Under the pieces are notes generated by a model. That model saw only the letters and a program-made list of their open reading frames with translations, searched no databases and was not told the origin of the DNA. Shown here one piece after another: positions 1-8,311 of a DNA stretch of 64,000 nucleotides. The stretch's first letter is position 1, and each line of letters opens with the position of its first letter. This DNA is from Burkholderia humptydooensis (GTDB lineage Bacteria > Pseudomonadota > Gammaproteobacteria > Burkholderiales > Burkholderiaceae), in the NCBI RefSeq assembly GCF_001513745.1, contig NZ_CP013380.1:2232001-2296000 (forward strand), in the 5' to 3' direction. The translations under genes and the position numbers were made by a program.

Positions 1-636
1 GCTGTACGCGGCCGCCTGGTTGAGGTCGTGCAGCACCCAGACGATCGTGAGGCCGCGCTCGCGATTGAGCCGCCGCAGCTCGCGCAGGATGTCGAGCTGG
101 TGATGGATGTCGAGATAGGTGGTCGGCTCGTCGAGCAGCACGATGGGCGCCTGCTGCGCGAGCGCCATCGCGATCCACGCGCGCTGCCGCTCGCCGCCCG
201 ACAGCGCGGCGACATCACGCGCCGCGTCGCGCTCGAGGCCCGTCGCCGCGAGCGCCTCGTCGATCGCGTCGCGGTCCGCGCGCGACAGCCCGCGCAGCCA
301 GCCGCCGTGCGCGTAGCGGCCGTACGCGACGAGCTCGCGCACCGTGAGCCCCGCGGGAATCTGGTTGAACTGCGCGAGCATCGTCAGCGTGCGCGCGAGC
401 GCGCGCCGCCGGTATGAACCGAGCGGCGCGCCGTTGACTTCGACCGTGCCCGACAGCGCGGGCTGCAGCCCCGCGAGCGTGCGCAGCAGCGTGCTCTTGC
501 CGCAGCCGTTCGGGCCGCACAGCGCGCTCACGCGCCCCGCCGCGATCGACAGATCGAGGCCGTCGAGCACCCGGTGATCCCGGTAGCCGACGCTCAACGC
601 GCGCGCCGCGAGCGCCGGCACCGCTTTATTGTTCAT
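1..636 (-). CDS. Iron-siderophore ABC transporter ATP-binding protein (partial, 3' end off the window)
   Basis: The frame opens at the ATG at 636 and stays open to the left edge, so about 212 N-terminal residues are visible and the C-terminus is missing. It reads as a FecE/FepC-type ATPase: Walker A GPNGCGKST near residue 40, Q-loop, signature LSGGERQR, Walker B IVLLDEPTTYLDI and the H-loop VLHDLNQA. This last pattern is characteristic of iron-chelate importers. It lies 23 nt downstream of the dioxygenase gene in the same direction, after sigma factor and MbtH genes, the order of orbS-orbH-orbG-orbC in ornibactin clusters. Its expected role is to energise uptake of the ferric siderophore (malleobactin type) through inner-membrane permeases encoded further left. 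The next ATG upstream (647) meets a stop after four codons, which fixes the start at 636. Confidence 0.9.
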   Translation of the reverse strand, partial: MNNKAVPALAARALSVGYRDHRVLDGLDLSIAAGRVSALCGPNGCGKSTLLRTLAGLQPALSGTVEVNGAPLGSYRRRALARTLTMLAQFNQIPAGLTVRELVAYGRYAHGGWLRGLSRADRDAIDEALAATGLERDAARDVAALSGGERQRAWIAMALAQQAPIVLLDEPTTYLDIHHQLDILRELRRLNRERGLTIVWVLHDLNQAAAYS

Positions 637-659
637 CGTTTCGTCATCCGCCCAATCCG

Positions 660-1676
660 CTAAGCGCCGTTCCTTTCGCGGTGGCTTCGCGCCATCGCCA
701 CCACCACCTTGCGCGGCCCCTCGAACGGATCGCGCGCGTGCGCGCTCAGCATGTTGTCGAGCATCAGCACGTCGCCCGTCCGCCACGGGAACACGATCCG
801 CTGGCCGTCGAGCACCGCGCGGATCTCGGCGAGCGCGTCCGGCTCGAGCGGCGCGCCGTCGCCATAATAGACGTTGCGCGGCACGTTCTCGATGCCGACC
901 GCGTCGACGAGCGCTTCCTGCATGTCCTCGTCGAGCGCCGACAGGTGAAAGAGGTTCGCCTGGTTGAACCACACGGGCTCGCCCGTGCGCGGATGGCGCG
1001 CCACCGCCTGGCAGCGCTCGCGCGTGCGCAAGAGCGGCTCGCCGTCATCGCTCTCGCGCCATTCGCAGTCGATCCCGCGCGCCGCGCAGATGCGCTCCAC
1101 TTCGCGCGGATCGTCGGCGCCGAACGCCTGCTGCCACGGCAGATCGAGCCCCTGCCCGAAATTGCGCACGTACAGCAGCTCGCGCTCGGCGAAGCGCGCG
1201 ACGAGCGCCGGATCGAGCGCGCGATAAACGGCGCGGCTGTCGGCAATCGGCGTCGCGCCGCCCGTGCGCGCGGCGAGCGCGCAGTGGAACCAGATCCGCA
1301 GCGGCCATTCGCGCGTGTACGACTGCTCGTTGTGCAGCGGGATCGAACGGTGCGGCGGGTATTCGGTCGACGTGTAGACGGCGCCCTCGACCTGGCTGCG
1401 CGGCGTCGACGCGAACTCGTAGCCGATCAGCGGATCGCCGAAATCGGCGGCGAAGCGCTGGAACGTCTCGATCGACGCGACGCGAAAGCCGGTGAAAAGT
1501 ACGCCGCCCGCACGCTCGAGGACGTCGTTCGCGATCTCGCGCAACAGCGGCGCGGCGTCGTGGAGCGCGATGTCCGCGCCCGCGCGCGGCGACACGACGG
1601 TCGGCAGGCCGGGCTCGACGCGCAGATCGCCGAGCGTCGGGCGGGCCGCCGCGGCCGGCATCGAAAGCTGGGTCAT
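660..1676 (-). CDS. TauD/clavaminate-synthase-like Fe(II)/2-oxoglutarate dioxygenase (OrbG-like)
   Basis: 338 residues, normal for the family. The iron ligands are visible as His115-x-Glu117 (LHNEQSY) and a distal His313 (SAHARDPF), followed by Arg317/Arg322 as candidate 2-oxoglutarate anchors. The HxE instead of HxD first motif is the form found in clavaminate synthase, VioC and asparagine oxygenase, which hydroxylate amino-acid carbons; this suits beta-hydroxylation of the aspartate used in ornibactin/malleobactin. This role is inferred from family and from its place between the mbtH-like gene and the iron-chelate ATPase. Start ATG at 1676 is 55 nt after the mbtH-like stop. Confidence 0.88.
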   Translation of the reverse strand: MTQLSMPAAAARPTLGDLRVEPGLPTVVSPRAGADIALHDAAPLLREIANDVLERAGGVLFTGFRVASIETFQRFAADFGDPLIGYEFASTPRSQVEGAVYTSTEYPPHRSIPLHNEQSYTREWPLRIWFHCALAARTGGATPIADSRAVYRALDPALVARFAERELLYVRNFGQGLDLPWQQAFGADDPREVERICAARGIDCEWRESDDGEPLLRTRERCQAVARHPRTGEPVWFNQANLFHLSALDEDMQEALVDAVGIENVPRNVYYGDGAPLEPDALAEIRAVLDGQRIVFPWRTGDVLMLDNMLSAHARDPFEGPRKVVVAMARSHRERNGA

Positions 1677-1731
1677 CCGGAAATCCTCTTGCTCTGGCGA
1701 TACGAACGATGCGAACAGGGCGCGCGCCGGA

Positions 1732-1974
1732 TCACGACGCGTTCGCCGCGTCCAGATGGCGGCGCAGGCTCGCGGGGCGCATGTCGGTCCACACGGCCTC
1801 GATGTGCGCGAGGCAGTCGGCCTTCGGGCCGCGCACGCCGGCTTCGCGCCAGCCGGCCGGCAGCGCGCGGAACGTCGGCCAGATCGAGTACTGCTCTTCG
1901 TCGTTGACGACGACCGCGTAGACGACGTCGTCGGCCTCGGCGGGCGCGCTCGCAGGTTGCTGGGCTTGCGTCAT
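1732..1974 (-). CDS. MbtH-like NRPS accessory protein (OrbH-like)
   Basis: 80 residues. The MbtH signature is complete: [10 protein letters not shown] near residue 24, then the [18 protein letters not shown] block with the conserved Trp. MbtH proteins bind adenylation domains of nonribosomal peptide synthetases and help them fold or activate amino acids. Here the partner would be the siderophore synthetase encoded outside the left edge. A sigma-dependent promoter candidate lies just upstream at 2046-2070, inside the sigma-factor gene. Confidence 0.93.
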   Translation of the reverse strand: MTQAQQPASAPAEADDVVYAVVVNDEEQYSIWPTFRALPAGWREAGVRGPKADCLAHIEAVWTDMRPASLRRHLDAANAS

Positions 1975-2035
1975 GATCGTGAAAGCTCGCTGGAAAGGTT
2001 CGAGGGACGGCGCGCCGGGCGCGCCGCGTGGGCGT

Positions 2036-2728
2036 CTACTCGATAGACGAATCGCGCACGCATTTTTTTACCGGCCGCGCGCGGCCGCCGCAAAACGCCG
2101 GGCACGCGAGCCCGCGCTCGGACGCGTCGACGCACGCGGCGCAGTGCCGCTCGGCGTCGCGGACCATGAAATGCACGAGCGTCTGCGACACGTTCAGCGC
2201 GCGCGCGGCGCTCTGCAGCGTCTCCTCGCGCAGCCGCACCATCTCGAATGCGGCGCGGCTGCGCGCGGGCAGTTGCGCGAGCGCGTCGTACACATGGCGC
2301 AGCGTGTCGCGCACGGCGAGCGCCGCTTCCGGCGACAGCTCGTTCGACGGCACGTCGAGGCCGTCGTCCTCGTCCGCGTGATAGGCGTTCTCGAGCGTCT
2401 GGCGGCGGCACGCGTCGATCGACGCGTTGCGGACCATCCGCGTCACGTACGCGACGGGCTGCCGGATCGCGTCCTGGTTCGGGAAATCGACGAGCTTGAC
2501 GAACACGTCGTGCACGACGTCCTCGGCGCGGCTCGCGCAGCCGACGAAGCCGCGCGCGAGCTTGACGAGCATCGGCCGGTTCGCGACCAGCACGTCGACG
2601 AGCACGCCATGCGCGGACGCGCGCGCCGCGGCGCGCGACGGCGCGCGCGGGCCGGGCGCAAACGCCGCGTTCGGATCGAGGATCGGTAACGGTTTTGCCG
2701 GCGCCGGCCGGGCGAGCGCTTCCGCCAT
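2036..2728 (-). CDS. mbaS: Iron-starvation ECF sigma factor (OrbS/MbaS type)
   Basis: 230 residues from the ATG at 2728. A longer open frame starts at 2788 but would begin inside the Fur-like site, so 2728 is preferred. Region 2 is seen around residues 48-105 ([13 protein letters not shown], then [16 protein letters not shown]), region 4 around 150-195 ([20 protein letters not shown]). After region 4 there is a cysteine-rich tail with Cys196, 199, 209, 213 and 223. In the B. cenocepacia orthologue OrbS a cysteine tail of this kind is reported to sense iron(II) and shut the factor off, so the same control is likely here. It would direct RNA polymerase to siderophore promoters under iron limitation. 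Confidence 0.93.
   Translation of the reverse strand: MAEALARPAPAKPLPILDPNAAFAPGPRAPSRAAARASAHGVLVDVLVANRPMLVKLARGFVGCASRAEDVVHDVFVKLVDFPNQDAIRQPVAYVTRMVRNASIDACRRQTLENAYHADEDDGLDVPSNELSPEAALAVRDTLRHVYDALAQLPARSRAAFEMVRLREETLQSAARALNVSQTLVHFMVRDAERHCAACVDASERGLACPAFCGGRARPVKKCVRDSSIE
2046..2070 (-). promoter_or_regulatory. Candidate OrbS/MbaS-dependent promoter inside the sigma gene
   Basis: On the minus strand TAAA (2070-2067) is followed after exactly 17 nt by CGTC (2049-2046). This matches the TAAA / CGTC elements of OrbS-type promoters. It overlaps the last codons of the sigma gene (stop at 2036) and points at the mbtH-like gene whose start is at 1974, so the sigma factor would switch on the downstream operon from within its own 3' end. 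Confidence 0.6.
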
Positions 2729-2773
2729 GCATTCTCCAGATGTTTGCCCAATGGCAGGCAATTTAACGTAAAC

Positions 2774-2800
2774 GCGAATCGTTCTCAATATTATTTATTG
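2774..2800 (-). promoter_or_regulatory. Fur-like operator in front of the sigma gene
   Basis: An AT-rich island in otherwise very GC-rich DNA. On the minus strand it contains AATAATATTGAGAACGATT, which resembles Burkholderia Fur boxes (core GAGAACGATT). It is about 45-70 nt upstream of the sigma-factor ATG, the right place for iron-dependent repression. The match was made by eye and the exact limits are uncertain. Confidence 0.5.
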
Positions 2801-2954
2801 ATACCCAAATCATCTCGCGGGATTTGCCGTTTTGCGGCACTTCGGCGGCGCTTCGTTCCCCCCCGCGCAACGATGGCGGTACGATCCCGCGTTCGCCCCG
2901 CTCCGGCGACCTTCGAATGCCCTTTTTGAATACCTTTTGATCGCCATTCGACCG

Positions 2955-3614
2955 ATGCCCGTCATCGCCTGCCTGCACACCGCCGACAGCAACGTGCCGC
3001 TCTTCGAACAGGCCGCCGCCGCGCTCGGTTTCGCCCCCGGTTCGCTCGCGCACGGCGTGCGTGCCGACCTGCTCGCCGCCGCCGAGCGCGCGGCCGCGGC
3101 CGCCGGCGCCGCCGCTTTCGCGCTGCCCGAGCCGATCGTCGAGCAAACCCGCGCGGCGCTCGTCGCGCTCGCGCGCGATGCCGACGCGGTGATCCTCACG
3201 TGCTCGCCGCTCGGGCCGAGCGTCGACGCGCTCGCCGCGCCACCGAAGCCGGTCGTGCGCGCGGACGCGGCGCTCGCCCGTGCGTGCGCGCACGCCGGCG
3301 CGCGGATCGCCGTGCTGTGCGCGGCGCCAAGCAGCGAGCGGCCGACCCGCGCGTTGTTCGAAGAGGAAGCGCGCGCGACGGGCGCGCGTCTGCAGGTGCG
3401 GATCGTTCCGGATGCGTGGGCGCGATTCCATGCGGGCGACGCGGCCGGCTATCGCGCGCGGCTCGCGCGGGCGGCCGACGCCGCGTATGCGCAAGGCTTC
3501 GATGTCGTCGCGTTCGCGCAAACGTCGATGGCGATCGCCGCGCCCGACGTGACGCTCGGGCCGCCGCCGCTCACGGTGCCCCGCGCCGCGCTCGCGCGCC
3601 TCTTGCGGGCGTGA
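2955..3614 (+). CDS. Aspartate/glutamate racemase-family protein
   Basis: 219 residues from the ATG at 2955. It has the two-domain layout of the Asp/Glu/hydantoin racemase and arylmalonate decarboxylase superfamily: an N-terminal strand MPVIACLHTAD, a catalytic-cysteine motif ILTCSPLG with Cys83, and the second-domain motif IAVLCAAPSSERPTRALFEE. At the C-terminal position where racemases carry a second cysteine (AQCSMA type) this protein reads FAQTSMA, so it has only one of the two acid/base cysteines. It may therefore not be a two-base racemase; the substrate cannot be told. It is divergent from the sigma gene and convergent with the polyol operon. Confidence 0.75.
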   Translation: MPVIACLHTADSNVPLFEQAAAALGFAPGSLAHGVRADLLAAAERAAAAAGAAAFALPEPIVEQTRAALVALARDADAVILTCSPLGPSVDALAAPPKPVVRADAALARACAHAGARIAVLCAAPSSERPTRALFEEEARATGARLQVRIVPDAWARFHAGDAAGYRARLARAADAAYAQGFDVVAFAQTSMAIAAPDVTLGPPPLTVPRAALARLLRA

Positions 3615-3646
3615 CGCGAGCGAGCGAGCGGGCGGGCGGCGAGCGC

Positions 3647-3676
3647 GATCGCCGGCTCGCGGATCGCCGGCTCGCG
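3647..3676 (+). repeat. Two tandem 15-bp repeats between convergent genes
   Basis: GATCGCCGGCTCGCG occurs twice without spacer, at 3647-3661 and 3662-3676, in the 135-nt gap between the racemase-like gene and the SDR gene. No function is evident. Confidence 0.6.
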
Positions 3677-3749
3677 ATCTCCGGTGCGGCCACGGCACGC
3701 CGCGAGCGCGCCCGAGGCCCGAGCGCGACGCCCGCGAACCGCGTGCGCG

Positions 3750-4496
3750 CTATCGCGCGGTGTAGCCGCCGTCGACGGGCAGCGCGACGCCGCTCACCAT
3801 CGCGGCCGCGTCGCTCAACAGGAACAGGATCGGCGCGACGACATCCGCGACGCGCGCGAAGCGCCCGAGCGGAATCGCCGCGAGCATCGGCCCGCTCGCC
3901 TGCGGGTCGCTCCACGCGCGCTCGGCCATCGGCGTGAGCGTGACGGTCGGATTGACGCTGTTCACGCGGATCCCGTGCGGCCCGAGCTCGACGCACTGCA
4001 CGCGCGTCATCGCGTCGAGCGCGGCCTTCGACGCGCAATACGCGAGATGCGACGGCAGCGCGACGAGCGCCGCCTGGCTCGACACGTTGACGATGCTGCC
4101 GCCCCGCCCCGCGCCGATCATCGCGCGCGCGACGTGCCGCGCGACCAGCATCGCGCCGCGCGCGTTGACGGCCATCACGCGGTCGAACTCGGCGGCCGTC
4201 GTGTCGGTCGCCGCGGCGAGGCTCGTCACGCCCGCGCAGTTGACGAGCCCGTCGAACGCGCCGCGCATCCGCTCGCCGGAGAACGCCGCGCTCACCGATG
4301 CGTCGTCGCCGACGTCGAGTTCGAGCGGCTCGCAGCCCGTCTCGCCGGCAAGCCGCGCGAGCTCACGCACGTTGCGCGCGGCCGCGACGACGCGCGCGCC
4401 GCAGCCGCGCAGCGCGACGGCCGTGGCGCGACCGATCCCGCTCGAGGCGCCCGTCACGAGGAACGACCGGCCGTTGAAATCGAAAGCGACGCTCAT
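3750..4496 (-). CDS. Short-chain dehydrogenase/reductase (sugar or polyol dehydrogenase)
   Basis: 248 residues, classical SDR size. The NAD(P) motif TGASSGIG lies near residue 15, NCAGV near 87, the catalytic Ser in VNVSSQAAL and YCASK (Tyr-x-x-x-Lys) near 155, and the C-terminal VALPVDGGY. It resembles xylulose-reductase/threitol-dehydrogenase type SDRs. Its ATG overlaps the stop of the upstream kinase gene (ATGA, 4496-4493), so the two are probably translationally coupled. In this operon it would interconvert a polyol and a ketose. The precise substrate is not deducible. Confidence 0.85.
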   Translation of the reverse strand: MSVAFDFNGRSFLVTGASSGIGRATAVALRGCGARVVAAARNVRELARLAGETGCEPLELDVGDDASVSAAFSGERMRGAFDGLVNCAGVTSLAAATDTTAAEFDRVMAVNARGAMLVARHVARAMIGAGRGGSIVNVSSQAALVALPSHLAYCASKAALDAMTRVQCVELGPHGIRVNSVNPTVTLTPMAERAWSDPQASGPMLAAIPLGRFARVADVVAPILFLLSDAAAMVSGVALPVDGGYTAR

Positions 4497-6037
4497 GATG
4501 TCTGCAATCCGTGCATGAAGGGTTGGAGCGCCGGATAGAGCCCGGCGTACAGCGCAAAGCGCGCGTCGTGCAGCGCCGCGTGCCGCGCGTCGGGGCGTGC
4601 GCGCTCGGCGAGCGTGACCCAGCCGCGCCGCGCGGCCTCGCGCGACACAAGCCCCGCGCCGAGCGCGGCGAGCAGCGCCGCGCCCATCGCCGCCTCGACG
4701 TCCTCGGCGATCGTCCACACCGGGTAGCCGGTGATGTCGGCGATGCTCTGCATCCACAGATCCGAATGCGCGGCGCCGCCGACCACGACGAGCCGGTCGT
4801 CGAGCGCGCGCGCGCCGGCCGCGCCCGCCGCGATGTTGTGCCTGAGCGCGTACGCGAGCCCTTCGAGCACCGCGCGATACAGATGCGCGCGCGTGTGATA
4901 CAGCGACAGGCCGACGAACGCGCCGCTCGCCTTCGGGTCCCACATGGGGCTGCGCTCGCCCATCAGGTACGGCAGGAACAGCACGCCGTCGCTGCCCGCG
5001 CTCACCTGCGCGGCGGCGGCTTCGAGCAGGCGGTGCGCGTCGCCGCCCGGGCTCGCGCGCGCGGCCTCGAGCTCCGCGTGGCAGAACTGCTCGCGGAACC
5101 AAGATACCGACGCGCCCGCCGTGAGCGCGCCGCCGAACACGTACAGGTCGCGCCGGCCGTCGAACACGTGCGGCATGCTGACGAGCCCGTGCCGCGCGTC
5201 GGTCGTCTCCGCGATGTAGCCCCAGCACATGCTCGTGCCGATCATCGCGACGTGCTGGCCGCGGCGCGCCGCGCCCGCCGCGAACGTCGCGACGGCCGCG
5301 TCCACGCCGCCCGCGACGACAGGCGTGCCCGCCGCAAGGCCGAGCGCGTCCGCCCATTGCGGGAGGAGCCCGCCCACCACCGCATCCGAATCGACGAGCC
5401 GCTCGGGCATCATCGTCGCCGGGATGCCGAGCATGTCGAGCGCTTCGTCGGACCAGTCGCGGCGGCTCAGATCGTAGACGCCGCCGATGTTGCCCGCCGC
5501 GCTGTGATCGACCGCGAGCTCGCCCGTCAGCCGATACGCGACATACGCGTTCGGCGGCACGAAATAGCGGATGTTCGCCCACACGTCGGGGCGCTTCTCG
5601 CGCAGCCACAGCATCTTCGTGTAGCCGTAGTAGCTGTCGACGCCGTTGCCCGTGATCGCGCGAAGCCGCGCGACGTCGACGTGCGCGCGCACCCAGTCGA
5701 CTTCGTCGGTCGCGCGCCGGTCCATCCAGATGAGGCACGGATGCAGCGGCCGCATCTCGCGATCGACCGGAATCCCCGAGCCGCCGTACAGGCTGCTCAC
5801 GCACAGCGCCCCGATCGACGCCGCGCCGATGCCGGCCGCGCGCGCGTCGGCCGCGACGCGCGCGATGCATTCGCGCACCGCGTCGAACCACACGTGCGGC
5901 CACTGCTCGGCCCACAGCGGCTTCGGCGTGTCCGGCCGGTACGCCACCGCGTGCTGCGCGACGATCGCGCCGTCGATGCCGGCGAGAACCGCCTTCGTGC
6001 TCTGGGTGCCGATGTCGACACCAATCACGCATTCCAT
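4493..6037 (-). CDS. FGGY-family carbohydrate kinase (xylulokinase-like)
   Basis: 514 residues, typical FGGY length. The N-terminal phosphate-binding loop is IGVDIGTQSTKAVL, and the C-terminal ATP-site motif is VVGGAAHSDLWMQSIADITG. The start at 6037 is the first ATG in frame with the family N-terminus. It lies 32 nt after the zinc dehydrogenase gene. It should phosphorylate the ketose (pentulose or tetrulose) formed by the neighbouring dehydrogenases. It could equally be an erythritol-type kinase acting on the polyol itself. Substrate assignment is inference from context. Confidence 0.87.
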   Translation of the reverse strand: MECVIGVDIGTQSTKAVLAGIDGAIVAQHAVAYRPDTPKPLWAEQWPHVWFDAVRECIARVAADARAAGIGAASIGALCVSSLYGGSGIPVDREMRPLHPCLIWMDRRATDEVDWVRAHVDVARLRAITGNGVDSYYGYTKMLWLREKRPDVWANIRYFVPPNAYVAYRLTGELAVDHSAAGNIGGVYDLSRRDWSDEALDMLGIPATMMPERLVDSDAVVGGLLPQWADALGLAAGTPVVAGGVDAAVATFAAGAARRGQHVAMIGTSMCWGYIAETTDARHGLVSMPHVFDGRRDLYVFGGALTAGASVSWFREQFCHAELEAARASPGGDAHRLLEAAAAQVSAGSDGVLFLPYLMGERSPMWDPKASGAFVGLSLYHTRAHLYRAVLEGLAYALRHNIAAGAAGARALDDRLVVVGGAAHSDLWMQSIADITGYPVWTIAEDVEAAMGAALLAALGAGLVSREAARRGWVTLAERARPDARHAALHDARFALYAGLYPALQPFMHGLQTS

Positions 6038-6069
6038 GTCGCCTCCGCGATTCGGTGAGCGGCACGCGG

Positions 6070-7161
6070 TCAGCCGCGCGGCTTCATCAGCACCTTGATC
6101 GAGTCGAGCGAGTTCGCGACCCGGATCGCCTCGTCCCACTCCTCGAGCGAGAAGCCGTGCGTGACGATGCCTTTCGACGTGACGAGCCCGCGCGCGAGCA
6201 GATCGATCGCGACAGGATAGCAATACGGGCCGAGATGCGCGCCGCGCACGTCGAGCTCCTTGCGGTCGCCGATGATCGACCAGTCGAGCGTCGTGTCCTT
6301 GCCGAACACCGAGAACTCGACGAAGCGGCCGAGCTTGCGGATCAGGTCCATCCCCTGCGTGACGCCCGCCGGCGCGCCGGTCGTCTCGATGTAGACGTCG
6401 CAGCCGTAGCCGCCCGTCAGCGCCCGGACGATCGCGGGCGCGTCCTCGCGCGTCGGGTCGATCGTCACGTCGGCGCCGTACTCGCGCGCGAGCGCGAGCC
6501 GTTCCTCGACGAGATCGATCACGACGAGCCGCTTCGGCGTCTTCAGCTTCGCGACCTGCGTCATCATCAGGCCGAGCGGCCCCGCGCCCGCGATCACGAC
6601 GACGTCGTCGAGCTGGATGTCGCCGCGATTGACCGTGTGGATCGCGCACGCGAGCGGCTCGATGATCGCCGCGTCCTCGAGCGAGATGCCGAGCGGAATC
6701 CGGTGGACGATCGCGGTGGGCGGAATGCGCATGTACTCGGCCATCCCGCCGTCGGCGACCTCGCGCTGAAAGCCGAAGATGTTGTGCACCTCGCACATCC
6801 AGTACTGGCCCGACTTGCAGTAGCGGCACTTGCCGCACGGCACGATCTGCTCGGCGATCACGCGATCGCCGAGCGCGACGCCGAAGTGCTCGGCCGCGCC
6901 CTCGCCCAGCTCCTCGACATGGCCGAAGAACTCGTGGCCGGGAATCACGGGCGCCTTGACCCACGGGCTCGGGCCACCCCAGAACATCTTCGCGCCGGAA
7001 TGGCACTTGCAGTCGCTCGCGCAGATCCCGCACGCGCCGATGCGGATCACGAGCTCGCGCGCGTTCGCGCGCGGCTTCGCGACGCGCTCGACGCGGTAGT
7101 CCTCGGGGGCGTGGCAGACGACTGCCGTCATCTGCTGCGTTTCGTCGTTTCGATTCGTCAT
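6070..7161 (-). CDS. Zinc-dependent alcohol dehydrogenase, polyol type (possibly erythritol/L-threitol dehydrogenase family)
   Basis: 363 residues. A medium-chain dehydrogenase with catalytic-zinc ligands in GACGICASDCKCHSG and PGHEFFGHVEELGEG, a structural-zinc cysteine cluster CGKCRYCKSGQYWMC, and the NAD-binding motif AGAGPLGLMM near residue 185. The sequence around the first zinc site (CHSGAKMFWGG) resembles dehydrogenases described for erythritol/L-threitol use in mycobacteria. That assignment is from memory and tentative. It should oxidise an imported polyol to a ketose for the following FGGY kinase. A preceding in-frame run of about 40 codons is not used because the family start is at 7161. 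Confidence 0.87.
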   Translation of the reverse strand: MTNRNDETQQMTAVVCHAPEDYRVERVAKPRANARELVIRIGACGICASDCKCHSGAKMFWGGPSPWVKAPVIPGHEFFGHVEELGEGAAEHFGVALGDRVIAEQIVPCGKCRYCKSGQYWMCEVHNIFGFQREVADGGMAEYMRIPPTAIVHRIPLGISLEDAAIIEPLACAIHTVNRGDIQLDDVVVIAGAGPLGLMMTQVAKLKTPKRLVVIDLVEERLALAREYGADVTIDPTREDAPAIVRALTGGYGCDVYIETTGAPAGVTQGMDLIRKLGRFVEFSVFGKDTTLDWSIIGDRKELDVRGAHLGPYCYPVAIDLLARGLVTSKGIVTHGFSLEEWDEAIRVANSLDSIKVLMKPRG

Positions 7162-7303
7162 GGTTTCGGTTTGCCTGGCTGGGTTCGAAGAAGTGGAATG
7201 CCGGCCGTGCGGCCGCTCGCCGCGACGCCGTGCGCGGCGTGCCCGAAGTGCCCGACGCACGCGACACACGCCGCGCATATCGGCGTCGCATGCGCCGCGC
7301 AGC

Positions 7304-8311
7304 TCACTTGCGCCGCTCGCGCCCGATGTAGATCGCGAGCAGGATGATTGCCCCCTTGATCACGTTCTGCACGTAGGGATTCACGCCGATCATGTTCAGG
7401 CCGTTGTTCAGCACGCCGAGCAGCAGCGCGCCGACGAGCGTGCCGACGATCGAGCCGCGGCCGCCCGCGATCGACGTGCCGCCCATCACGACGGCGGCGA
7501 TCGCGTCGAGCTCGAAGCCGACGCCCGCGTTCGGCTGCCCGCTCATCAGGCGGCCCGTCAGCACGATCGCGGCGAGCGCCGACGTGAGCCCCGCGAACGT
7601 GTAGACGGCGAGCTTCACGCGCGAGACGCGCACGCCCGAGAGCCGCGTCGCGTGCTCGTTGCCGCCGATCGCGTACACGTAGCGGCCGAACGGCATGCGC
7701 TCGAGCATCAGCCAGGCGAGCGCGTAGACCGCGAGCATCGTCAGCACGGGCATCTGCACGCCGAGCACCTTGCCGCTGCCGAAGAAGCGGATCCAGTCGG
7801 GCAGCCCGTCGATCGGATAGCCGCCCGTATAGATGAGCGCGAGGCCGCGCGCGATGCCCATCGTCGCGAGCGTGACGATGATGGGCGGCATCCCGGCGAA
7901 CGCGACGAACAGGCCGTTCGCCGCGCCGAGCGCGACCCCGACGCCGACGCCCGCGGCAAGCGCCGCCGCGCCGTTCGCGCCCGCGACGAGAAGCCCCGCC
8001 GTCAGCGTGCCGGACAGCGCCATCACCGAGCCGACCGACAAGTCGATGCCGCCCGTCAGGATCACGCAGGTCATCCCGACGCCGATGATCGCGTTGATCG
8101 ATACCTACCGCAGCACGTTCTCGAGGTTCGCCGCGCTCAGGAAGCTGTCGCTCGCGAACATCATCGCAACGCACACGGCGACGAGCCCGACAAGCGGATA
8201 GAACGTCGTCGTGCGCCTGAGCGCGGCGAACGCGTGCCGCGCGCGCGCGCCGGCGGCGGCGGACGCGGGAGAGGAAGACGACGGCGTCGCCGTCCGGTCA
8301 TGCATGTTCAT
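7304..8311 (-). pseudogene. Sugar ABC permease (RbsC family) interrupted by an in-frame amber codon
   Basis: The reading frame is intact from the ATG at 8311 to the stop at 7304 except for a single TAG at 8107-8105. Just before it the protein reads NLENVLR and just after it VSINAIIGVGMTC; in RbsC-type permeases the missing residue is normally Gln, so CAG has become TAG by one C-to-T change. The first part (69 codons) carries TM1 only. The second part could reinitiate at the ATG at 8074 (MTCVILTGGIDLSVGS) but would lack the first membrane segments. The start overlaps the ATPase stop by 14 nt. Without suppression the transporter is probably not functional. Confidence 0.88.

Noticed and set aside
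681..1907. A 408-codon plus-strand frame opposite the dioxygenase and MbtH-like genes
   Set aside because: Composition is Arg/Ala-rich without motifs; it covers two recognised genes on the other strand.
8105..8311. Separate small gene encoding a 69-residue membrane protein
   Set aside because: It is the N-terminus of the RbsC-type permease; the following codons in the same frame continue the conserved motif after the TAG.
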